Source: DTU064 sp045588245
GTDB taxonomy: Bacteria; Bacillota; Clostridia; Oscillospirales; CAG-272
Assembly (NCBI GenBank): GCA_045588245.1
Contig: JAZNDW010000014.1
Span: 1 to 12,194, forward strand
Direction of reading: 5' to 3'
Length of the DNA: 12,194 bases
Part shown: positions 7,444 through 12,194 of the stretch, one piece after another
Layout: the number at the start of each line of letters is the position of its first letter
Position numbering within the stretch: the stretch's first letter is position 1
Program-made: the position numbers and the translations under genes
Notes under the pieces: model-generated
Seen by the model: only the letters and a program-made list of their open reading frames with translations
Told to the model about the DNA's origin: nothing
Databases searched by the model: none

Positions 7444-7818
7444 ATGACATTACGCAATATTGTAAAGGCTGCGCCGGTGCTGCAGAAGCTGACGCGGCAC
7501 GAATTCTCCGTCGCACAGCTTTACCGTGCGACAAAGCTCATCAATGCCGTCAACGCCGAGCTTGCGATCTACAACGACGGGCGGCGGGAGCTGATCGAGC
7601 GGCACTGTGAAAAAGACGGCGACAAGCTGAAATATAAAGACGGCACGGGCGTTGATTTCAACCGAGAACTTCAGGAACTTCTCGACGTGGAAGTGGAGCT
7701 TAATGTAAAGCCGCTCGTGCTTACCGAACGGGACAACATCCGCCTGACGCTTGCCGATATGGATGCGCTGGACGGACTTGTTGAACTCAAGATTGACGAC
7801 GGAGAGGAGGGAACCTGA
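7444..7818 (+). CDS. Small tail-region protein, DUF1617-like
   Basis: This 124-residue soluble protein starts at ATG 7444, chosen over an in-frame ATG at 7390 by its GGAGG. The pattern is an N-terminal helical part with LYRATKLINAVNAELAIYND, then RRELIERH and a charged stretch DGDKLKYKDGTG, then NRELQELLDVEVEL and an acidic end. This layout recalls DUF1617 proteins found next to tail-tip genes in Lactobacillus and Listeria phages, whose role is not known. The match is by general pattern and could be wrong. It ends with TGA 7816-7818, whose last base is the A of the next gene's ATG, so the two are likely translated in a coupled way and used together at the tail tip. Confidence 0.6.
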   Translation: MTLRNIVKAAPVLQKLTRHEFSVAQLYRATKLINAVNAELAIYNDGRRELIERHCEKDGDKLKYKDGTGVDFNRELQELLDVEVELNVKPLVLTERDNIRLTLADMDALDGLVELKIDDGEEGT

Positions 7819-9086
7819 TGCTTTACGGAGAAATAATCCGCCAGCATCTCAAGCTCATTAACGAACACGTTGTCGCGGACACGATTGATTACCTTGAGAT
7901 GAAATTCACGTTCCAGACCGATGACTGGGACGGACTCGAAAAATGGGCGCACTTTTCGAAAAATGGCACAGTCTACGACATCCGCCTGACGGACGACTGC
8001 ATCCGGAAGGAGGATCACCTTAACTTGGGTGCGGGTGTATGGAAGGTGTACCTGCATGGGAATGAGTACCGGAACGGTGAGGTGCGCGAGCGGATCACGA
8101 CCTGTGTGGAAAATTTGAGGGTATATCCCACCGGTACACTCGCCGGAGAGCCGTTCCCCGAAATGCCTGCGTCCGTGACGGAGCAGATACTGGCGCGGCT
8201 TGAGGACATCGAGCAGAACGGCACGGGCGGCGGCAGCGGCACCGTGACCTCCGTCGCGGGTGTCGTACCGGATGAAACCGGCAACGTTCCGCTGACAGCG
8301 GAGGACATCGGGGCGGCGGAGATTGAGATCACGGACGAAGAAGTCAACCTTGTGACGGTCGCCGGCACGGCGGCAGTCGGTCAGATCATCGTCGTGGAGT
8401 CTGTTGACGGGGATGGATATCCCGCAAGCTGGCGTGCGGTGGATCTTCCGTCGGGCGGAGGACCGTCTGTGGAGATTGACGATACGTTGACAAAGTCCGG
8501 CAAAGCCGCGGATGCCGCTATTGTTGGTCAGAAATTAACCGAACAATCGGAAGCGATTGCTGACAAAGCCAACAAAGCCGGATGGACACCCGATAAATAC
8601 ATCGGCACGGATGCGGAAGGTAATATCATCGAAAAGGATGCTCCGACAGGCGGTGACGGGTGGACGATTGACGAACTTACGGCAGAAACTGAAATCGCCG
8701 ATGATGATACATTACCGTTTTACGATACATCCGCAAAGGGACAGCGGAAAACGCTGTGGGGCAACATCAAGGCGGTGCTGAAAACCTATTTTGATACGGT
8801 ATATCTGAAACTTTCGGGCGGTACATTGATAGGGAAAATCGTATTGCCGACCGATAATCAAAATGTCGGATTCACCAACAGCGGTGATGTGAAAATATTC
8901 GGATACGGGAATGTTGATTCCGTATCACACTTGCGTATAGGTGATGCAACTCGTCCCGTACAGTTGCGCGGCTCAACCGAACGACCGAAATACAATGACG
9001 GAGAACTGGCGTTAAAATCGGAACTTGACACCGCGCTCGGCTCTTATATTACGGATATTGATGCACTTGTTGGAGGTGATGCGTAA
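7818..9086 (+). CDS. Baseplate/receptor-binding fibre protein with BppU-like N-terminus
   Basis: This 422-residue protein starts at ATG 7818 with GGAGAGGAGG just before it. Residues 1 to about 110 (LEMKFTFQTDDWDGLEKWAHF, then GVWKVYLHGNEYRNG) look like the beta-rich anchor domain of BppU-type upper baseplate proteins, which attaches receptor-binding parts to the tail. A short helix (VTEQILARLEDIEQN) and a Gly-Ser linker follow. The common phage fibre motif GTVTSVAGVVPDETGNVPLT and EDIGA occupies about 141-166. A second fibre hallmark, YLKLSGGTLIGKIVLP, begins near 329. The C-terminal third is more AT-rich than the N-terminus, fitting an exchangeable receptor-binding end. It probably projects from the hub and helps to bind the cell surface. 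The receptor cannot be told from the sequence. The N-terminal family match is tentative. Confidence 0.7.
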   Translation: MLYGEIIRQHLKLINEHVVADTIDYLEMKFTFQTDDWDGLEKWAHFSKNGTVYDIRLTDDCIRKEDHLNLGAGVWKVYLHGNEYRNGEVRERITTCVENLRVYPTGTLAGEPFPEMPASVTEQILARLEDIEQNGTGGGSGTVTSVAGVVPDETGNVPLTAEDIGAAEIEITDEEVNLVTVAGTAAVGQIIVVESVDGDGYPASWRAVDLPSGGGPSVEIDDTLTKSGKAADAAIVGQKLTEQSEAIADKANKAGWTPDKYIGTDAEGNIIEKDAPTGGDGWTIDELTAETEIADDDTLPFYDTSAKGQRKTLWGNIKAVLKTYFDTVYLKLSGGTLIGKIVLPTDNQNVGFTNSGDVKIFGYGNVDSVSHLRIGDATRPVQLRGSTERPKYNDGELALKSELDTALGSYITDIDALVGGDA

Positions 9087-9643
9087 TGGCTACTGCGGAT
9101 AGTGTAAAAGCTAAAATGCAGGGGCTGATTGATTCCGCAAACGCAAAGACAGGCGGCAATGATACTACTCTGACTGGTGCGGTGAGTACGCTGATTGCGG
9201 GGTTCGGCTCGGGCGGCGGTTCGTCCGTTGGGACAAGCGGTATCTATATGGCGAAGATAACGCCGGAAACAGATTCTTCGAGTATCGATGTGGTTCATAA
9301 TCTGGGTACAACTGATATTTTGTTTGCCGCTTGCTGGGCGGAGACGTTGGGAGATGTTGTCCCTACGTTCAACGGCGCAGTAGGCAAGTATTGGGCAAAA
9401 TCAGATATCCCCTTGCGACTTACATCGAGTAGTAACGGGGAAAATTTAAATACCTACAATATGTACAACACTACCAACAATAATGCCGTTGGCGGTGTGC
9501 CAACTTCTTCTGTATACGTAGACGATATTGTAGATGACAATACTTTTAAGTTTAGACAAGCGGGTTCGGCGGCGGCAAAATATATCGCGGGTGTAACTTA
9601 CACCGTTATCATTATAGCGACAAGTGCTTTTCCGGGGGTGTGA
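9086..9643 (+). CDS. Probable tail-tip adhesin with HNLGT-type beta domain
   Basis: This 185-residue protein starts at ATG 9086, whose A is the last base of the previous gene's TAA; GGAGG lies at 9072-9076. Residues 1 to about 45 (ATADSVKAKMQGLIDSANAK, then LTGAVSTLIAGFGSGGG) form a helical N-terminus and Gly linker that recurs at the start of many gut phage tail proteins, probably as an attachment tag. From about residue 55 the chain is beta-rich and begins MAKITPETDSSSIDVVHNLGTTDI, a pattern seen at receptor-binding ends of phage fibres. The C-terminal half is rich in Asn, Thr and Ser and unusually AT-rich DNA codes for it. It has no signal peptide and no enzyme motif. Function as an adhesin or fibre accessory is inferred from context. 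Confidence 0.6.
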   Translation: MATADSVKAKMQGLIDSANAKTGGNDTTLTGAVSTLIAGFGSGGGSSVGTSGIYMAKITPETDSSSIDVVHNLGTTDILFAACWAETLGDVVPTFNGAVGKYWAKSDIPLRLTSSSNGENLNTYNMYNTTNNNAVGGVPTSSVYVDDIVDDNTFKFRQAGSAAAKYIAGVTYTVIIIATSAFPGV

Positions 9644-9645
9644 CA

Positions 9646-9885
9646 ATGTTAATTAAACATAACAGAAAATATTATCGGGACAAAACCGAAATCACACCCG
9701 AACAGTACAACGAAATCCTGGATATGCTCCGCAACCGTCCTACCGCGCCGGAGGGGTACGGGTACAGATTAACTGAATCCCTCGAATGGGAACTGTACGA
9801 ACTGCCGCCCGTGGGAGTCGAAGAAGACCCGGAACTTTCCGACAGTGAAGCACTTGAAATCATCGTGAACGGAGGTGCGGCATGA
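9646..9885 (+). CDS. Small acidic tail-region protein of unknown function
   Basis: ATG 9646 is preferred because a G run at 9634-9638 lies seven bases before it; GTG 9640, six bases earlier in frame and overlapping the previous stop, is the alternative. The product has 79 residues. It opens with a basic part (LIKHNRKYYRDKTEITPEQY), continues GYGYRLTESLEWELYELP, and ends in a very acidic tail. No family is recognised with confidence. The next gene overlaps its stop by four bases (ATGA), so it is co-translated with the putative sugar-binding protein after it and may help to assemble or attach it. Confidence 0.6.
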   Translation: MLIKHNRKYYRDKTEITPEQYNEILDMLRNRPTAPEGYGYRLTESLEWELYELPPVGVEEDPELSDSEALEIIVNGGAA

Positions 9886-10313
9886 AGCGAAGTGAAGCGT
9901 TAAAAATCCGGACGAATCTGGAAACGGCGGTGCAGTCTCTTGATGATAAATCCGCGCTTGAAGTGATTACATTTTACCCAGCATGGAAAGATCTCTGCGA
10001 CCAGTCCGTGACCGCTGATAAGGCGGGATATAAGTTTGTGTACGATGGCAATCTGTACAGGACCAAACAGGGGGGATACATTTTTGTGTCACACTACGTT
10101 CCGGGAAATGGTACAGAATCACTGTTTGAACGGATTGACGATACACACGATGGCACGAAATTTGATCCCATCCCGTATGACGGCAACATGGTACTGGAAT
10201 CCGGCAAGTATTACACGCAGGACGGCGTAGTATACCTATGCACCAGAGACACGGTAAATCCGGTGTATAATGCTCTGTCGGAACTGGTGGGACTGTACGT
10301 GGAAGTCGTGTAG
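9882..10313 (+). CDS. Putative carbohydrate-binding tail accessory protein
   Basis: This 143-residue protein starts at ATG 9882 within the stop of the previous gene, with GGAGG at 9871-9875. After a short helical N-terminus (RSEALKIRTNLETAVQSL) comes FYPAWKDLCDQSVTADKAGY, then FVYDGNLYRTKQ. A second similar unit follows, with VLESGKYYTQDGVVYLCTRD and then SELVGLYVEV. The two Tyr/Trp-rich beta hairpins, each with a (Y/V)xxxGxxYxx core, recall the small CBM5/12-like (chitinase-type) modules and the paired modules of gut phage tail proteins. The expected role is binding of cell-wall or capsule sugar at the tail tip. No key sugar-contact residues can be proven from the sequence alone. Confidence 0.55.
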   Translation: MKRSEALKIRTNLETAVQSLDDKSALEVITFYPAWKDLCDQSVTADKAGYKFVYDGNLYRTKQGGYIFVSHYVPGNGTESLFERIDDTHDGTKFDPIPYDGNMVLESGKYYTQDGVVYLCTRDTVNPVYNALSELVGLYVEVV

Positions 10314-10345
10314 TAATCCACAATAGAGCCCGAATTACACCCAAC

Positions 10346-10352
10346 AGGAGGT
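10346..10352 (+). promoter_or_regulatory. Strong ribosome binding site after the only noticeable intergenic gap
   Basis: AGGAGGT lies five bases before ATG 10358. The 44-base gap 10314-10357 is the longest in the window. I saw no hairpin with a T run and no convincing promoter in it, so transcription probably continues through. Confidence 0.75.
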
Positions 10353-10357
10353 AAACA

Positions 10358-10669
10358 ATGCGATTTAAAATTGCAACAATCCGCACCCCTTCCGGGGAGA
10401 CCCGGCAGGTCGTGATGGAGCGCGGGGGCGGCAGCGGTCTGCCGGAATACACGGACGCGGACGAGGGTAAGGTGCTGATGATTGTCGGCGGGAAACCGGC
10501 GTGGGTGACGGTACAGACTGCGCCTGCGGAGGAAGTCGTGCTGATGCTCAACGATGACGGCAGCATCGCGGTGTCCGGTGTGGAATTTACGGTACAGGAT
10601 GACGGTGCTGTGCTGGTCGGCGGCGCGGAACTTGCGCTGCAGGACGACGGTGCCGTGTTGATCAAATAA
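10358..10669 (+). CDS. Short fibre-like protein with C-terminal DDG repeats
   Basis: This 103-residue protein opens MRFKIATIRTPSGETRQVVM, then a Gly-rich link (ERGGGSG) and LPEYTDADEGKVLMIVGGKPAW. The last stretch is a common adapter motif in gut phage tail proteins, where a fibre head is joined to the tip. Residues from about 65 form a 15-residue tandem repeat: NDDGSIAVSGVEFTV, QDDGAVLVGGAELAL, then a short QDDGAVLIK, with a matching 45-base repeat in the DNA (10550-10594, 10595-10639, 10640-10666). Such DDG units would form stacked beta hairpins. Function is not known. It sits nine bases before the esterase gene's ribosome binding and start region, so it may link that enzyme to the tail. 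Confidence 0.6.
   Translation: MRFKIATIRTPSGETRQVVMERGGGSGLPEYTDADEGKVLMIVGGKPAWVTVQTAPAEEVVLMLNDDGSIAVSGVEFTVQDDGAVLVGGAELALQDDGAVLIK
10550..10666 (+). repeat. 45-base tandem repeat coding for DDG units
   Basis: Two full units of 45 bases and a 27-base partial unit lie in frame at the 3' end of the gene. Units two and three share CAGGA(T/C)GACGGTGC(T/C)GTG; the differences are mostly third-position changes, so the repeat is kept at protein level. Unit one is more diverged. Confidence 0.75.
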
Positions 10670-10670
10670 C

Positions 10671-10677
10671 AGGAGGT
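10671..10677 (+). promoter_or_regulatory. Ribosome binding site choosing ATG 10684
   Basis: AGGAGGT touches ATG 10678 with no spacer but lies six bases before the in-frame ATG 10684, the usual spacing. The later ATG is therefore the probable start of the esterase, two residues shorter. Confidence 0.7.
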
Positions 10678-10683
10678 ATGAAA

Positions 10684-11979
10684 ATGGCAGAAAACAAAAA
10701 AGGCTTTTTAGTCGATAAAAACGGGAATTATGTCGAAATCGTGGATAAGGCGGCGCGGGATACAGCAGAGACGGCGCGTGAAAAACACGAAATTATCGCG
10801 GAAGAACTTCCGCCGTCTTCGAATCTGCTTCCGCCGGAGTCGCTGCCGAAGCGGATCAATCTGACCGACGGTGTAACGCTCGAGGGGTCTGCGACACTGG
10901 AACGGCATACCCCGGAACGAATTCCGTTTCCGTATGCAAGGGCGTATGTGATGCTGTCGCCGTCCTATGAGGGAATTTTCAATTCGATTGTCGCGATTAT
11001 GTGCTACGACGAAAATGACGTATATCTCGGATACGGCACCGTGAAGCCGACAGCCGTCAGCACGAATTTTCTCAATACTGTGAAGACTGGCACGGCATAC
11101 ATCCGCATATGGACGAACAACGGTCTTGCATTTGAAGATGTGGCGATCAGCGGCGAAAATATCACGGAATGGGAAACGTATTTTCCGGGCGGATATGCCG
11201 TCCGCGAAGACGTGCTTCCGTGGGACACGGTGCGCGAACGCACGAGACCGCTCTGCGGGAAGGTGATTGCGAACTTCGGGGACAGCATTTTCGGGGACAA
11301 ACGTCCCCCGAAGGACATTTCGACGGCTCTCGCGGATATCACGGGGGCGACGGTGTATAATCTCGGGTTCGGCGGATGCCGGATGGGGGCGCATTACCGT
11401 TCGGAATACGATGCGTTTTCGATGTACCGTCTGGCGGAAGCCATTGCAGGCGGGAATTTCGCCCTGCAGGACGCGGTGGACGTGTCGTCGGTTTCCGATA
11501 TGCCGTCCTACTTCACGGAAACGCGTGATCTGCTGAAAAGCATTGACTGGGACAAGGTGGACATTGTGACGATTGCGTACGGGACGAACGACTTCACGGG
11601 AGGAAACACGCTGGACGACGCCGAGGATTTCGGGGATTATGCGTATTCTCTGCGGTACAGCATTGAAACTCTGCTGACGGCGTATCCGCACCTGAAGATT
11701 TTTGTGTGCGGACAGACGTACCGGTTCTGGTTCAACGATTCCGGGGAGTTTGATTACGATTCGGACACGTACACCTACAAGGATCACAAACTCACGGATT
11801 TTGTGGCGAAGACGGCGGAAGTATGTGCGGAATATCATCTGCCGTTCATCGACAATTATGATGGGCTGGGGATCAACAAGTTCAACCGCGGGCAGTATTT
11901 CCCGGCGGACGACGGTACACACCACAATGCGGCGGGTGCGCGTCTGATCGCGGAACATATGGCGCGGGAGCTGTTCTGA
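10684..11979 (+). CDS. SGNH/GDSL-family tail esterase (probable glycan deacetylase)
   Basis: This 431-residue protein (from ATG 10684) carries all four SGNH blocks: GDS with nucleophile Ser at about residue 201; NLGFGG with the oxyanion Gly at 228 or so; GTND with Asn at about 302; and DGTHHN with catalytic Asp at about 410 and His at 413. This family cleaves acetyl or other ester groups from sugars and lipids. Residues 1 to about 190 are not catalytic: a Lys-rich helical start (DKAARDTAETAREKHEI) and then a beta-rich part (about 50-175) that probably attaches the enzyme to the tail or binds sugar. There is no signal peptide, consistent with release in a virion. In a tail cassette the likely substrate is O-acetylated wall or capsule polysaccharide at the host surface; this substrate is inferred. 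Confidence 0.88.
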   Translation: MAENKKGFLVDKNGNYVEIVDKAARDTAETAREKHEIIAEELPPSSNLLPPESLPKRINLTDGVTLEGSATLERHTPERIPFPYARAYVMLSPSYEGIFNSIVAIMCYDENDVYLGYGTVKPTAVSTNFLNTVKTGTAYIRIWTNNGLAFEDVAISGENITEWETYFPGGYAVREDVLPWDTVRERTRPLCGKVIANFGDSIFGDKRPPKDISTALADITGATVYNLGFGGCRMGAHYRSEYDAFSMYRLAEAIAGGNFALQDAVDVSSVSDMPSYFTETRDLLKSIDWDKVDIVTIAYGTNDFTGGNTLDDAEDFGDYAYSLRYSIETLLTAYPHLKIFVCGQTYRFWFNDSGEFDYDSDTYTYKDHKLTDFVAKTAEVCAEYHLPFIDNYDGLGINKFNRGQYFPADDGTHHNAAGARLIAEHMARELF

Positions 11980-11993
11980 AGAGGTGTGACAAC

Positions 11994-12116
11994 ATGATCG
12001 AATTAATCTGGGCATGGCGGCTGCTGTTTTCGCAGATTTCGCCGGAGGACGTACCGGAGCCGCTGCGTGCGGCGGCGGTACGGTGGCGGAAGGAGCTGAG
12101 CGGGAATGACGGTTGA
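11994..12116 (+). CDS. Small CD1375/XkdX-like prophage protein
   Basis: This 40-residue open frame starts at ATG 11994 with GAGGTG (11981-11986) seven bases before it. It reads MIELIWAWRLLFSQISPEDV followed by PEPLRAAAVRWRKELSGNDG. Small proteins of this kind (XkdX, CD1375-like), with a Trp-rich N-terminus and a (T/S)xEDVPExLR core, sit between tail-tip and holin genes in many Bacillota prophages, and their role is unknown. The open frame has a good ribosome binding site, and the next gene overlaps its 3' end by 11 bases, which favours a real gene. The family link is tentative. Confidence 0.6.
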   Translation: MIELIWAWRLLFSQISPEDVPEPLRAAAVRWRKELSGNDG

Positions 12117-12194
12117 CATTGCGGTGCTGATCGCGGTCGGCGGGTTTGCGCTGTCCGTCGCGACGTTCTTCGTCGGGCGAATGACGGCGGCGAA
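12106..12194 (+). CDS. Start of a small membrane protein (XhlA/holin-associated type), truncated by the window
   Basis: The open frame begins at ATG 12106, overlapping the stop of the previous gene, with AAGGAG at 12089-12094, eleven bases before the ATG. The 29 visible codons give MTVDIAVLIAVGGFALSVAT, then FFVGRMTAA. This is one N-terminal membrane helix ended by a Gly-Arg. The pattern (a short helix, then GRxxxx, then usually a charged coiled coil) is common in the small membrane proteins encoded just before phage holins and lysins. A holin is the other option. Only the beginning is present. Confidence 0.6.
   Translation, partial: MTVDIAVLIAVGGFALSVATFFVGRMTAA

Noticed and set aside
10314..10357. 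Possible promoter or terminator in the 44-base gap
   Set aside because: No -35/-10 pair with good spacing and no hairpin with a T run was found; only a ribosome binding site is clear.
7818..10669. Diversity-generating retroelement with a variable repeat in the adhesin genes
   Set aside because: No reverse transcriptase, template repeat or C-type-lectin-like variable end with an A-biased repeat was seen in the window. The elements could lie outside.
10708..12015. Long open frame on the minus strand opposite the esterase (435 codons)
   Set aside because: It shadows a gene with intact SGNH motifs. Its Arg- and His-rich content is typical of antisense reading of GC-rich coding DNA.

Overview
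The window is a stretch of the tail-morphogenesis and host-recognition module of a long-tailed phage or prophage (siphovirus type). All genes lie on the + strand and are tightly packed. The host is most likely a Gram-positive Clostridia-type bacterium (Bacillota), probably a gut or rumen inhabitant. This rests on the strong AGGAGG-type ribosome binding sites, the use of GTG and TTG starts, the fairly high GC content (mid-50s percent by eye) and the resemblance of the proteins to gut Clostridia prophage tail proteins. The host cannot be named from this sequence, and a free phage cannot be told from a prophage because no integrase, att site or host gene is present.

Layout. 1-262 is the end of a major tail (tube) protein. 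276-790 is a tail assembly chaperone pair, read as a short protein ending at 668 and, through an inferred frameshift on a run of nine A, as a fusion ending at 790. 791-4171 is the tape measure protein. 4182-7424 is a 1080-residue tail-tip hub/fibre protein (Tal-like, minor structural protein). 7444-7818 is a small DUF1617-like protein. 7818-9086, 9086-9643, 9646-9885, 9882-10313 and 10358-10669 are a run of modular fibre or adhesin-like proteins. 10684-11979 is an SGNH/GDSL-type esterase with an N-terminal adapter domain. 11994-12116 is a 40-residue CD1375/XkdX-like protein, and 12106 onward is the start of a membrane protein that probably opens the lysis module.

How they work together. The chaperones coat the tape measure, which sets the tail length while the tube protein polymerises around it. 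The hub protein closes the tube and carries the fibre modules. The following small proteins and the esterase probably form the tip that binds and trims surface glycan. No Dit-type distal tail gene is seen between tape measure and hub, which is unusual.

Beyond the genes, the sequence holds a candidate frameshift element (647-653), a 14-bp two-part hairpin in the first codons of the hub gene (4221-4256), a near-perfect 23-base dyad in the tape measure gene (3330-3352), and a 45-base tandem repeat in the 103-residue gene. I found no tRNA, CRISPR array, insertion sequence, reverse transcriptase or template repeat, and no gene-free stretch longer than about 45 bases.
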